From Caproiciproducens faecalis (GTDB lineage Bacteria; Bacillota; Clostridia; Oscillospirales; Acutalibacteraceae): a stretch of 64,000 bases of DNA. The stretch is taken from contig NZ_JAGFNZ010000005.1 of the NCBI RefSeq assembly GCF_019448085.1, forward strand, positions 1-64,000, written 5' to 3'. Of the stretch, positions 53,954 to 62,794 are shown in pieces. The notes below the pieces were generated by a model, which saw only the letters and a list, made by a program, of their open reading frames with translations, had not been told where the DNA came from and did not search any database. Positions within the stretch are counted from its first letter, which is position 1. The number at the start of each line of letters is the position of its first letter. The position numbers were made by a program, and so were the translations under genes.

Positions 53954-55115
53954 TTACCAGTCCGTACTCAATGACGAAATTAAGCAGCTGAAGCCCTCCG
54001 GCATCCGCCGCTTTTTTGATATTGCAAACGAAATGGATAACGTGATCTCCCTCTCCATTGGCGAACCCGATTTTTCGACTCCGTGGCATGTTCGTCAGGA
54101 AGGAATTAAAACACTAGAGGACGGCAAGACCTGGTATTCGCCGAACCGCGGGTTTATGGAGCTGAGGGAGGAAATCTGCCGGTGGCTGAAACATCGCTAT
54201 CATATTGAATATGAGGCGAAAAACGATGTCGTCGTGACAGTGGGCGGCAGTGAGGCAATTGACCTTTGCATCCGCTGTCTCATCAACCCCGGTGAGGAAG
54301 TGCTGATTCCCGAGCCGAGCTTTGTCTGTTACCGGCCTTTAACAGAAATGGCAGGCGGTGTTCCGGTTACGATTGAAACCAAGCAGGAGGACAAGTTCCG
54401 CCTGACCGCAAAAGCACTGCGGGAAAAGATCACGCCGAAAACAAAGCTGCTGATCCTTCCTTTCCCCAACAATCCGACCGGTGCCGTGATGCGCCGCAGG
54501 GATCTGGAGGAAATTGCGGAAATTGTCCGGGAAAACGATCTGCTCGTGCTTTCCGACGAGATCTACAGTGAGCTGACCTACGGCGATACCCGCCATGTTT
54601 CTTTTGCCGCCATTGAAGGGATGAAAGAACGCACCGTTGTGGTAAACGGCTTTTCCAAAGCATTCGCAATGACCGGTTGGCGTCTTGGCTACGCAGTAGG
54701 GCCGAAGGAAATTATCGCACAGATGACCAAGCTTCACCAGTACGGCATTATGAGCGCCCCCACTATGGCGCAGTACGCTGCAATTGAAGCCATGAAAAAC
54801 GGTGACAGTGACATTGACGAAATGCGCGAGCAGTATGATATGCGCCGCCGACTGATTGTGGACGGCTTCAACGCTATGGGTCTGACCTGCTTTGAGCCGG
54901 AAGGAGCTTTCTATGTTTTTCCCTGCATCAAAAGCACGGGAATGACTTCTCAGGATTTCTGTGAAAAGCTGATTTACGCGGAGCATGTTGCGGTGGTTCC
55001 CGGGGATGCATTCGGTGATTGCGGGGAAGGATATGTTCGTGTCTCCTATTCCTATTCCATTAAGCATATTACGGAGGCAATGTCCCGTATCGGACATTTT
55101 CTGAAGAATTTATAA
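53946..55115 (+). CDS. Class I/II PLP-dependent aminotransferase
   Basis: A 389-residue fold-type I aminotransferase. The PLP Lys lies in VNGFSKAFAMTGWRLGY, with NNPTGAV and the SDEIYSELTY strand upstream. It resembles aspartate/aromatic aminotransferases of the AspC/PatA type. The start is GTG at 53946: AAGGAG (53932-53937) lies 8 bases upstream, and the gene overlaps the lrp stop. Coupling to the Lrp regulator suggests an amino-acid-responsive operon. The exact amino acid cannot be told. Confidence 0.92.
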   Translation: MIDYQSVLNDEIKQLKPSGIRRFFDIANEMDNVISLSIGEPDFSTPWHVRQEGIKTLEDGKTWYSPNRGFMELREEICRWLKHRYHIEYEAKNDVVVTVGGSEAIDLCIRCLINPGEEVLIPEPSFVCYRPLTEMAGGVPVTIETKQEDKFRLTAKALREKITPKTKLLILPFPNNPTGAVMRRRDLEEIAEIVRENDLLVLSDEIYSELTYGDTRHVSFAAIEGMKERTVVVNGFSKAFAMTGWRLGYAVGPKEIIAQMTKLHQYGIMSAPTMAQYAAIEAMKNGDSDIDEMREQYDMRRRLIVDGFNAMGLTCFEPEGAFYVFPCIKSTGMTSQDFCEKLIYAEHVAVVPGDAFGDCGEGYVRVSYSYSIKHITEAMSRIGHFLKNL

Positions 55116-55149
55116 TGTCGGCATAAGATCGCAGGAGGAGAACCGAAGG

Positions 55150-56022
55150 ATGCCTTTTTCAGTCAAAGCAAATGCGAAAATTAACTTAACGCTGGATATA
55201 ACCGGGAAACGGGAGGATGGCTATCATCTTCTGCGCATGGTGATGCAGTCTGTTTCCCTTTGCGATACCCTTACGCTCCGTACGGAAGGAGAGGGGACCC
55301 GCCTTTTCTGTGACCGGGATGAAATCCCCTGCAAGGAAACCAACACCGTCTATCAAGCGGCCGCGGCCTTTTTCGCGCTCACCGGCATTGCGCCCAACCT
55401 GACGGTACATATCAAGAAGGTGATTCCGACCCAGGCGGGCCTGGGCGGCGGCAGTGCCGACGCCGCTGCTGTGCTGCACGCACTGAATCAGATACACGGT
55501 ACCGGTCTGACGGAGGAAACACTCTGTGCGCTCGGACTGAAAATCGGTGCGGATGTTCCGTTCTGCGTTGTGGGGGGAACCGTGCTTGCCGAGGGCATCG
55601 GGGAAAAACTGACGGTTTTGCCCTCGATGCCGCCGTGCCATATTGTTATCTGTAAGCCGCCGGTGGGCGTCAACACCCAAAGAGCCTATGCGCTGGCGGA
55701 TGCCGCCTCTAAGCGGGGAAGCGGATTTTCCGCAGCAATGCTGGAGGCCGTTCAGACTCAGGATCTTCACGCGGTCGCTCAAAATCTTGGCAATGAATTT
55801 GAACAGGTGATGCATCTAGCCGAGGTTCAGCATATCAAGACCGCAATGACCCGGCACGGTGCGCTCGGCGCGTGTATGACCGGCAGCGGTTCGGCTGTTT
55901 TCGGAATTTTTGAAGACCCTGCCAAAGCACTTTCCTGTCAGTCGGCACTGAAAGATGTATATCCGGAAGTCTTCGTCTGTGAGCCGGTCCCGTCCGGCTG
56001 TGTGCCTCAGAATATTTTCTGA
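55150..56022 (+). CDS. ispE: 4-diphosphocytidyl-2-C-methyl-D-erythritol kinase
   Basis: A 290-residue GHMP kinase of the MEP isoprenoid pathway. The ATP-binding motif PTQAGLGGGSADAAAVL lies near residues 95-111, and the N-terminal KANAKINLTLDITGKREDGYH is diagnostic. It lies 34 bases after the aminotransferase with CAGGAGGAG before the ATG. Other MEP genes are not in the window. Confidence 0.98.
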   Translation: MPFSVKANAKINLTLDITGKREDGYHLLRMVMQSVSLCDTLTLRTEGEGTRLFCDRDEIPCKETNTVYQAAAAFFALTGIAPNLTVHIKKVIPTQAGLGGGSADAAAVLHALNQIHGTGLTEETLCALGLKIGADVPFCVVGGTVLAEGIGEKLTVLPSMPPCHIVICKPPVGVNTQRAYALADAASKRGSGFSAAMLEAVQTQDLHAVAQNLGNEFEQVMHLAEVQHIKTAMTRHGALGACMTGSGSAVFGIFEDPAKALSCQSALKDVYPEVFVCEPVPSGCVPQNIF

Positions 56023-56099
56023 AAGCGGTTCATTCCCGCCGTGAAAAACCGATCGTTCATTTTTGCTGAATTCCTTCTATTTAATGAAAAGAGGTATTT

Positions 56100-56984
56100 A
56101 TGAAACTACTCACTTATTTACACAGCGGCAAAGAAAACGCGGGTGTGCTGTCAAAAGACGGGACAAGTGTTTTCCCGTTTTGCAGCTTCGGACTTCCGTA
56201 TAACGATATGAATTCTTTTATCCGCGATTCCGGCATGTCCCGTTTGAATGAACTCAGCCAAGCGCTCGAGTCAAAAACGGACGGCGGCGTTCCGTTCAGC
56301 GAAATCAAATTGCTGGCGCCGATTCCGCAGCCGGCACAGGACGTAATCTGTCTGGGCGTCAATTTTCTTGCCCATGCGCAGGAATCCGCCCGCTATAAAA
56401 AAGAGGTCTTTGAGCAGGACCGTGCCGCCGCCGTCTATTTCTCCAAAAGAGTGGACAGGGCGGTCGCGACCGGAGATGAGATCGACGGGCATTTTGATAT
56501 CGTGGATTCGCTGGACTACGAAGCCGAGCTTGCGGTTGTCATTGGCAGGGACGCCAGAGATGTTTCGGAACAAGATGTTTTTTCCTATATTTTGGGCTAT
56601 ACGGTCATGAATGATGTCAGCGCCAGAAACCTGCAGACCCGGCACAAGCAGTGGTATTTTGGAAAGAGTCTGGACGGCTTTGCGCCGATGGGGCCTTGGA
56701 TTGTAACGGAAGAGGAGTTTGACCGGCCCCCGGTTCTTTCCGTTCAGTCGCGGGTGAACGGGGAAGTCAGGCAGAACAGTACCACCGGATTATTTATCAC
56801 TTCCATAGAATCAGCCGTCAGCGAACTCTCCCAAGGGATGACGCTGAAAGCAGGAACCATTATTTCCATGGGAACTCCCGCCGGAGTCGGTATGGGCTTT
56901 GACCCGCCCAAATTCCTCAAGCCGGGCGATGTGGTCGAGTGTGAAGTCGAAAAAATCGGTACGCTTAGAAACACCATTCAATAA
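56100..56984 (+). CDS. Fumarylacetoacetate hydrolase family protein
   Basis: A 294-residue protein. A short N-terminal domain is followed by the FAH fold, with the acidic metal ligands in DYEAELAVVIGRDA, the conserved RNLQTRHKQWYFGKSLDGFAP and the TPAGVGMG motif near the C-terminus. Members hydrolyse or decarboxylate diverse 2-oxo acids or acylpyruvates. The substrate is not predictable. A terminator-like hairpin follows. Confidence 0.93.
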   Translation: MKLLTYLHSGKENAGVLSKDGTSVFPFCSFGLPYNDMNSFIRDSGMSRLNELSQALESKTDGGVPFSEIKLLAPIPQPAQDVICLGVNFLAHAQESARYKKEVFEQDRAAAVYFSKRVDRAVATGDEIDGHFDIVDSLDYEAELAVVIGRDARDVSEQDVFSYILGYTVMNDVSARNLQTRHKQWYFGKSLDGFAPMGPWIVTEEEFDRPPVLSVQSRVNGEVRQNSTTGLFITSIESAVSELSQGMTLKAGTIISMGTPAGVGMGFDPPKFLKPGDVVECEVEKIGTLRNTIQ

Positions 56985-56987
56985 ACC

Positions 56988-57023
56988 GAAAGCCGTATTC
57001 CAAATCAACGGAATGCGGCTTTC
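56988..57023 (+). terminator. Intrinsic terminator-like hairpin after the FAH-family gene
   Basis: GAAAGCCGTATTCC (56988-57001) pairs with GGAATGCGGCTTTC (57010-57023), with one G-T pair and an 8-base loop. The following T run is short. Confidence 0.7.
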
Positions 57024-57094
57024 TGCTGAATAAGCTATGGAGATTCCCGTCCATTCAGGGAATCGTAAAATTTCATTCAATATGGAGGCAGTTT

Positions 57095-57604
57095 ATGGAG
57101 CAAACAATCTCTCTTTACCCGGAAGATCAAAAAGAAATGTACGCGCTTTTAAAAGCACAGATGAAAGCGGTTCTGGACGGGGAACACCATGTGATCCCAA
57201 ATCTGGCGAACGCTTCCGCACTGTTGAACGGCGCACTGAAAAACATCAACTGGGTCGGTTTTTACCTCAAAAATCAGGACGAGCTGCTGCTCGGGCCGTT
57301 TCAGGGAAAGCTTGCCTGCGTGCATATCGCGTTTGGAAAAGGTGTCTGCGGCACCGCGTACAGCCGCGGGGAAACCGTGCTGGTAAAGGACGTTCACCAG
57401 TTCCCCGGCCATATTGCCTGTGACTGTGACTCCCGCTCTGAAATCGTTGTTCCTCTGTTCCATCGGGGTCAGGTTGTCGGAGTGCTGGACATCGACAGTC
57501 CACTGCTTGCCCGTTTTGACGAAACGGATGCCCGCGAGCTGGAGGAGATTGCCCGAATCCTCGGAAATTCCTGCGATTGGGCCGAGCTGCCCGGTTTACA
57601 ATAA
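57095..57604 (+). CDS. msrC: GAF-domain free methionine-(R)-sulfoxide reductase
   Basis: A 169-residue single-GAF protein of the fRMsr type. Catalytic Cys residues lie in GVCGTAY and in the ACDCDSRSEIVVPL strand; one is placed as in known fRMsr enzymes, with an extra Cys beside it. The enzyme repairs free methionine-(R)-sulfoxide with thioredoxin. It is followed 28 bases later by an ArsC/Spx-like thioredoxin-fold protein, suggesting an oxidative-stress pair. Confidence 0.9.
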   Translation: MEQTISLYPEDQKEMYALLKAQMKAVLDGEHHVIPNLANASALLNGALKNINWVGFYLKNQDELLLGPFQGKLACVHIAFGKGVCGTAYSRGETVLVKDVHQFPGHIACDCDSRSEIVVPLFHRGQVVGVLDIDSPLLARFDETDARELEEIARILGNSCDWAELPGLQ

Positions 57605-57632
57605 GGAACCGAAGCGAAAAGGAGAAAAAGAA

Positions 57633-57974
57633 TTGAATATTCAGATATTCGGGAAAGCGAAATGCTTTGATACTAAGAAAGCGGAGCGTTATTTTAAAGA
57701 ACGGAAAATAAAATATCAGAGTATTGACGTAGCGAAATACGGGATGAGCAAGGGCGAATTCAGCAGTGTGAAGGCGGCTGTCGGCGGCCTTGAGAAGCTG
57801 ATTGAAGAAAATTCCAGGGACAGCGCCGCCGCGCTCATCAAATATCTTGCCGGGGATCAGGCAAAAGAGGAAAAGCTGCTTGAAAACCCAAAGCTGTTCA
57901 AAACCCCCATCGTCCGCAACGGAAAACAGGCGACCGTGGGCTATCGGCCAGAGGTCTGGCAAACATGGGAGTAG
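57633..57974 (+). CDS. ArsC/Spx-like thioredoxin-fold protein
   Basis: A 113-residue ArsC-family protein. The single N-terminal Cys lies in FGKAKCFDTKKAERYFKERK, with the ArsC-like FKTPIVRNGKQATVGYRPE region at the end. It lacks the second Cys of a CxxC pair, like YffB/ArsC-type proteins. The start is TTG at 57633, with AAAAGGAG 8 bases upstream; the longer frame runs back inside the fRMsr gene. Glutaredoxin-dependent arsenate reduction is possible but not shown. It ends six bases from the convergent vanZ gene. Confidence 0.85.
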   Translation: MNIQIFGKAKCFDTKKAERYFKERKIKYQSIDVAKYGMSKGEFSSVKAAVGGLEKLIEENSRDSAAALIKYLAGDQAKEEKLLENPKLFKTPIVRNGKQATVGYRPEVWQTWE

Positions 57975-57980
57975 GAATCA

Positions 57981-58577
57981 TCAGGAGTAGTGTTTCCCTT
58001 TGCGTTTCGGCCTGAAGAGGCCGCGCAAGCCCGAAAAAATTAAGTAGGCCAAAAGACAGCCAGCCGCATTCAGCAGAATGTCCTCCGTTTCCACAGCCCG
58101 AATTGCGGAGCCGTACAGAATATTGCCCAGAAGCTGCAGCCCTTCAATTGCAGTCGGCACCAGAAGGGAAAGGGCGAGCATCCGGCCAAAATGAAAATGC
58201 GGGTTGCTCAGCGGTACGAGTACCCCGAGCGGCATCAGCAGAATAAAATTTCCGCCGATGACGCGGAAAAACTCTTTGAAGCTGCCGATTCTGACGGAAT
58301 TGTGAAAGATGTTAGCCGCGGACTCAAACGGAATCCAGTCAATCTGGCTCAAAGCCCACGCGGTTGATTTTGCGCTGATATGCCATTTCTGCGGCAGCGG
58401 AAGAGAAACGGTAAGGCTGAGCACGACGGCCAGATACATAAATAGAACAGCCAGAAAGAAATTTTTCAGCGGCTTGATATGTCTGAAAAACAGAATCAGG
58501 CAGATAAAGTATAAAATGAGCCCGATCAGCATCTGTAAAACAAAGCCGGGTAAAGAGCCAAGGATCGTTTTAGACAT
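57981..58577 (-). CDS. VanZ family membrane protein
   Basis: A 198-residue protein with about five transmembrane segments and the VanZ-like motif GGNFILLMPLGVLVPL in the middle, with EDILLNAAGCLLAYL near the end. VanZ proteins give low-level teicoplanin resistance in some enterococci, but most chromosomal members have no known role in resistance. No van cluster is present. It has its own promoter. Confidence 0.9.
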   Translation of the reverse strand: MSKTILGSLPGFVLQMLIGLILYFICLILFFRHIKPLKNFFLAVLFMYLAVVLSLTVSLPLPQKWHISAKSTAWALSQIDWIPFESAANIFHNSVRIGSFKEFFRVIGGNFILLMPLGVLVPLSNPHFHFGRMLALSLLVPTAIEGLQLLGNILYGSAIRAVETEDILLNAAGCLLAYLIFSGLRGLFRPKRKGKHYS

Positions 58578-58607
58578 AAAACCCCTTCTTTTTTCGAAAT
58601 TGATATC

Positions 58608-58636
58608 ATTATAACCTACTCATTCTCAAAACACAA
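58608..58636 (-). promoter_or_regulatory. Promoter for the VanZ gene
   Basis: On the minus strand, TTGTGT (58636-58631) and TATAAT (58613-58608) are 17 bases apart, 30 bases before the start codon. Confidence 0.6.
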
Positions 58637-58702
58637 CGAATAAAAGCGATATTTTATGTCAATAATTCCCTTGCAACATAAACAAAGAAGGGGCTTACGT
58701 AC

Positions 58703-59305
58703 ATGAAATTGTTTGAAAAATCGCTTTGTCTGGCACTGATTTTAACCGTGCTGTTTTCCTTTACCGGTTTTGCCGCCGGGTGTGAAGATATACCGAACCA
58801 TGTGCTTCGCCTGCATGTTCTTGCAAATTCCGACTCCGAAGTGGATCAGGCGCTGAAACTGAAGGTGCGCGACCGGATTCTTGCCGAGAGTAAGGGACTG
58901 ATGGACAATGTCAAGGACAAAACTGAGGCACAGGAAGCGGTGCGTGCCGCTCTGCCGCAGCTGAAAGCGGCGGCACAGGATGAAATTAGCAAACAGGGCT
59001 TTGATTATCCCGTCAATGTGGAAATGGTTCATATGTATTTTACCACCAGAGAATATCAGACGGTGACGCTCCCGGCGGGAGATTATGATTCTCTGCGCGT
59101 GACCATCGGGAAAGCCGCGGGCCACAACTGGTGGTGCGTGATTTTTCCGCCGATGTGCCTGCCCGCCGCCGAGGAGCCCAAGGAACTGGGCGACGTGCTT
59201 AACGCGAATCAGCTGGGTATCGTAGAGGGAAAAGGCGAGTTTGAAGTGAAATTCAAGTCGGTGGAACTTTACGAACAGTTGAAAAATTATCTGGAAAAGA
59301 AATAA
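58703..59305 (+). CDS. spoIIR: Stage II sporulation protein R
   Basis: A 200-residue secreted signalling protein. The N-terminal signal peptide (about residues 1-27) is followed by the conserved HVLRLHVLANSDSEVDQALKLKVRD stretch and by WWCVIFPPMCL. Made in the forespore under sigma F, SpoIIR crosses to the intermembrane space and triggers processing of pro-sigma E by SpoIIGA. This gene is direct evidence that the organism sporulates. I could not identify a convincing sigma-F promoter in the 125-base upstream gap. The start at 58703 follows AGAAGGGG. Confidence 0.96.
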   Translation: MKLFEKSLCLALILTVLFSFTGFAAGCEDIPNHVLRLHVLANSDSEVDQALKLKVRDRILAESKGLMDNVKDKTEAQEAVRAALPQLKAAAQDEISKQGFDYPVNVEMVHMYFTTREYQTVTLPAGDYDSLRVTIGKAAGHNWWCVIFPPMCLPAAEEPKELGDVLNANQLGIVEGKGEFEVKFKSVELYEQLKNYLEKK

Positions 59306-59356
59306 TTGGTTTCTGTCAACCACCTGTGCGTGCTTTCTTATGCGCAGCATCTATGC

Positions 59357-59362
59357 TATAAT
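59357..59362 (+). promoter_or_regulatory. Extended -10 promoter for addB-addA
   Basis: TATAAT preceded by TG at 59354-59355, giving an extended -10. The -35 region is weak. It lies 40 bases before the addB start. Confidence 0.55.
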
Positions 59363-59401
59363 GTTCAGTAGAAAATCAGGATACTGAATGTTTGGGGGCA
59401 T

Positions 59402-62400
59402 ATGATGCTGCGTTTTATTTTAGGCCGCGCGGGCAGCGGGAAAACCGAACTGCTTCGCACAGAACTGAAAACCATGGCTCAGGCCGCACAGAAAAAAATT
59501 ATGCTGATTGTACCGGAGCAGTCCTCGTTTGAAAACGAGCGCGCCATGCTTCGGCTTCTCGGCGCAAAAGACGTGCAGCGCATTTCGGTTACCAGCTTTT
59601 CCCGTCTTGCGGATCTGGTGTTCCGCAGGTACGGCGGGGGGGCGGGGCGCCGGCTGGACGACGGGGGCCGCAGCATTTTTATGAGCCTCGCGCTGGAGCA
59701 GGTGAAGGATCAGCTCAGCTTTTACCGCAAAAACGCGGAAAGCACCGAGCTGGTGGGTCTGATGATCTCCGCTTCCACAGAGCTGAAAATGTGCGATGTG
59801 ACCCCGCTCGATATTGAACGCGCGGCGGGGGATATGCCGCAGAGTACGCTCCGGCAGAAGATGACGGAACTGTCGCTGATCCTTTCTGCGTACGACGCGC
59901 TGGTTGCCCAAAGCTTCGTCGACCCTCTGGACGACCTGACAAGGTTGAAAAACACCCTGCAGGAACATCATTTCTTTTCGGAATATACCGTGGCGCTCGA
60001 TTCTTTCCAGAGCTTTACGGTACAGGAATATCATATTATCAGCCTGATTCTCTCTCAGGCAGATGACCTTTCCATTACGCTCTGTACCGATCAGCTTGAC
60101 GATCCGGAGCACGGCATGGGCTTATTTTCGCTTGTCCGCCGAACCGGCAAAAATCTGATGCAGCTTGCCCGCCGGAACGATGTGAAAATTGCTTCGCCGG
60201 TTGTTTTAGCGGGCGGGGCGCGCTTTCAAAGCAAAACGCTTGCCGGTATTGAAGCGGGAGTTTTCCGCTGCGGGCATGCGGCGCAGGAGTGTGAAAACGA
60301 CGGGGATGTTGTTTTGTATGAGGCGAACAATTTGTATGATGAGTCCGCCTTTGTCGCCGCCACCATTCGCCGTCTGGTAATGGAAAAAGGCTTTCGCTAC
60401 CGTGATTTTGCCATAATTACCCGTTCGACCGACCGCTACAGGGGGGTTCTGGATCTGGCTCTTGAACGCTGGGAAATTCCGTATTTTATGGACAGGCCGC
60501 AGGCAATCGACGCCGAACCGCTCATGCGCCTTGTGCTTTCCGCGTTTAAGACCGTTCAATCGGGATTTTCTTCGGATTCTGTTTTTTCGTATCTGAAAAC
60601 CGGCTTGACGGCGCTTAGAACCGATGAAATCTCCCAGCTGGAAAACTATGTTTTCGTGTGGGGGATAGAAGGAAAGCAGTGGAAAGAGGATTGGACGGAG
60701 CATCCGCGCGGATTTGCCGAAACAATGACGGACAGCGACCTGCAAAGGCTGACGGAGATCAACGAAAGCCGGAAAGCGGTAATGAAGCCTCTGCTTCGGT
60801 TTTCGTCCAAGCTTCGCGATACCGACGGGGAAGGCATGGCGGCGGCAGTATATGAGCTGCTGCAGGATGTCGGAGCCGCCGAGCATCTGAAAAATCTTGC
60901 GCAGCATCTGGCTGAGTGCGGGGAGCCGGAACTTGCCGACCGCCAGCTGCGGCTTTGGGATCTTTTGATGACGATTCTGGACCAGACGGCGCTGGTGCTG
61001 CAAAAGAATCCCGTTACCGCCGCGCGTTACGCGGAGCTTTTGCGTCTGGTTATTCTGGCGAACCGAATGGCAAGTATCCCGCAGGGGCTGGACGAAGTGA
61101 CGGTCGGAGCCGCAGACCGCACCAGAACCGGCGCGCCGAAGGTGGTCTTTCTGATGGGCACCGTACAGGGCGAATTTCCGCTTTCCCCCGGCGGCGACTG
61201 CGTTTTCAGCGACGGCGAACGGCGGGAGCTCATCCGTTTGGGGCTTCCTCTGAACGATACTCTTGAAGGCACGGCGGTGCAGGAGCGCTTTCTTGCCTAC
61301 GCGGCAATGAGCGCCGCGTCTGAAAAATTATACATAACATATCCTCTGACCGGCCCTGCGGGGGAACCGAACACGCCTTCCTCCATTCCGAACGAAGTAT
61401 GTTCGGTTCTGAAAAATACATCGGTCATCAATGAGCTCATTCTGCCGCAGACCTATTTTGCGAACGCCAAGGAGCCCGCCTTTGAACTGATGGCGCAGCA
61501 GTGGAAGCACAATACCGTGTTGTCCGCCACGCTGAAAGACCTGTTCGGCAAACGCGGCTGTGAACACCGCCTGTCCGCGATTGACCGCGCGGCGCAGAAC
61601 CGCCCCGCCGTTTTTGCCTCTTCGGAAAAGGCAAAGGCGCTTTTCGGAGAAAACCTGCATGTTTCCGCAACACAGATTGAAAAATTCTATCTGTGCCGTT
61701 TCCAGTATTTCTGCCGTTTTGGCCTGAATGCGAAGGAACGCCGGGCGGCGGAGCTGGACGCTCTGGAGTACGGCAGTTTGATGCATTTTCTTTTGGAAAA
61801 GCTGTTCCGCGACGCCGGCAGCGCGGCGATTCTGCAAATGAGCCCGGAGGAGCTAAAAAAGGAAATCCTTCGTCTTTTAAATCTCTATGTGGAAACCAAA
61901 ATGGGCGGCGCTCAGAACAAGTCGCCGCGTTTTGTGTATCTTTTTCTGCGTCTTGCCGATTCCGCACAGATTATCGCGTCCCATATTGCGAAAGAGCTTG
62001 CCCAGAGTGAGTTTCATCCTGTGGATTTTGAACTTGCCATCGGCGCGGACGGAATTCCCCCGCTGTGCATCCCACTTCCGGACGGAGGACAGGTGGAAAT
62101 CGACGGAAAAATTGACCGAGTCGATCTTCTCGACCGTGACGGAATCAGCTTTGTCCGCGTCATCGACTATAAAACCGGACATAAGGAATTTAAATTATCG
62201 GATATTCTTTACGGCGTGAATATGCAGATGCTGATTTATCTGGCGGCGCTTCTTGAAAACGGCGGCGACCGCTACGGAGAAGTGCGGCCTGCGGGCGTAC
62301 TCTACATGCCCGCAAACCGCCCTGCTGTTTCCGCTTCCCGCAGTACGGATGCGGAAAAAATTGAGCAGGAGGCAGCGAAAAAACTGCGGATGGACGGCTT

Positions 62401-62794
62401 GGTGCTGGACGACCCGGCAATGATAACGGCGATGGAACACAGCGGACAGGGAAATTACCTGCCGGTTGCGCTGAAAGACGGCGTACCAGCCAAACGCGAC
62501 CATGTGGTTTCCTCCGGGGAACTGGCCAGTGTGATGAAACATATTAAGGAGCTGGTCGGCGCGATGGCCAAAGAACTTCACGGCGGCGACGTTTCCGCGG
62601 TACCGCTTTCCGGTACCTACGACGCCTGTGCGTGGTGTCCCTATGCCTCCGTCTGCGGTCATGAAAGGGATGACCCAACGCGGGAGATGCAGCAGTGGGA
62701 CAGGGACGAAGTCATCAAAGAGCTTACGCAGGCAAAGGAGGGAATGAGCAATGAGCGCACGCACATGGACGAAAAGTCAGCAGGACGCGATTGA
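59402..62794 (+). CDS. addB: ATP-dependent helicase/nuclease subunit B
   Basis: A 1130-residue subunit of the AddAB complex that resects double-strand breaks to Chi sites for recombination. Walker A GRAGSGKTELL lies near residue 8-18. A RecB-like nuclease domain holds DYKTGHKEF near residue 920. Four Cys of an iron-sulfur cluster frame it: one in FYLCRFQYFC and the others in CAWCPYASVCG near the end. The first two codons are both ATG (59402 and 59405). The addA start lies inside its last 44 bases. Confidence 0.97.
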   Translation: MMLRFILGRAGSGKTELLRTELKTMAQAAQKKIMLIVPEQSSFENERAMLRLLGAKDVQRISVTSFSRLADLVFRRYGGGAGRRLDDGGRSIFMSLALEQVKDQLSFYRKNAESTELVGLMISASTELKMCDVTPLDIERAAGDMPQSTLRQKMTELSLILSAYDALVAQSFVDPLDDLTRLKNTLQEHHFFSEYTVALDSFQSFTVQEYHIISLILSQADDLSITLCTDQLDDPEHGMGLFSLVRRTGKNLMQLARRNDVKIASPVVLAGGARFQSKTLAGIEAGVFRCGHAAQECENDGDVVLYEANNLYDESAFVAATIRRLVMEKGFRYRDFAIITRSTDRYRGVLDLALERWEIPYFMDRPQAIDAEPLMRLVLSAFKTVQSGFSSDSVFSYLKTGLTALRTDEISQLENYVFVWGIEGKQWKEDWTEHPRGFAETMTDSDLQRLTEINESRKAVMKPLLRFSSKLRDTDGEGMAAAVYELLQDVGAAEHLKNLAQHLAECGEPELADRQLRLWDLLMTILDQTALVLQKNPVTAARYAELLRLVILANRMASIPQGLDEVTVGAADRTRTGAPKVVFLMGTVQGEFPLSPGGDCVFSDGERRELIRLGLPLNDTLEGTAVQERFLAYAAMSAASEKLYITYPLTGPAGEPNTPSSIPNEVCSVLKNTSVINELILPQTYFANAKEPAFELMAQQWKHNTVLSATLKDLFGKRGCEHRLSAIDRAAQNRPAVFASSEKAKALFGENLHVSATQIEKFYLCRFQYFCRFGLNAKERRAAELDALEYGSLMHFLLEKLFRDAGSAAILQMSPEELKKEILRLLNLYVETKMGGAQNKSPRFVYLFLRLADSAQIIASHIAKELAQSEFHPVDFELAIGADGIPPLCIPLPDGGQVEIDGKIDRVDLLDRDGISFVRVIDYKTGHKEFKLSDILYGVNMQMLIYLAALLENGGDRYGEVRPAGVLYMPANRPAVSASRSTDAEKIEQEAAKKLRMDGLVLDDPAMITAMEHSGQGNYLPVALKDGVPAKRDHVVSSGELASVMKHIKELVGAMAKELHGGDVSAVPLSGTYDACAWCPYASVCGHERDDPTREMQQWDRDEVIKELTQAKEGMSNERTHMDEKSAGRD

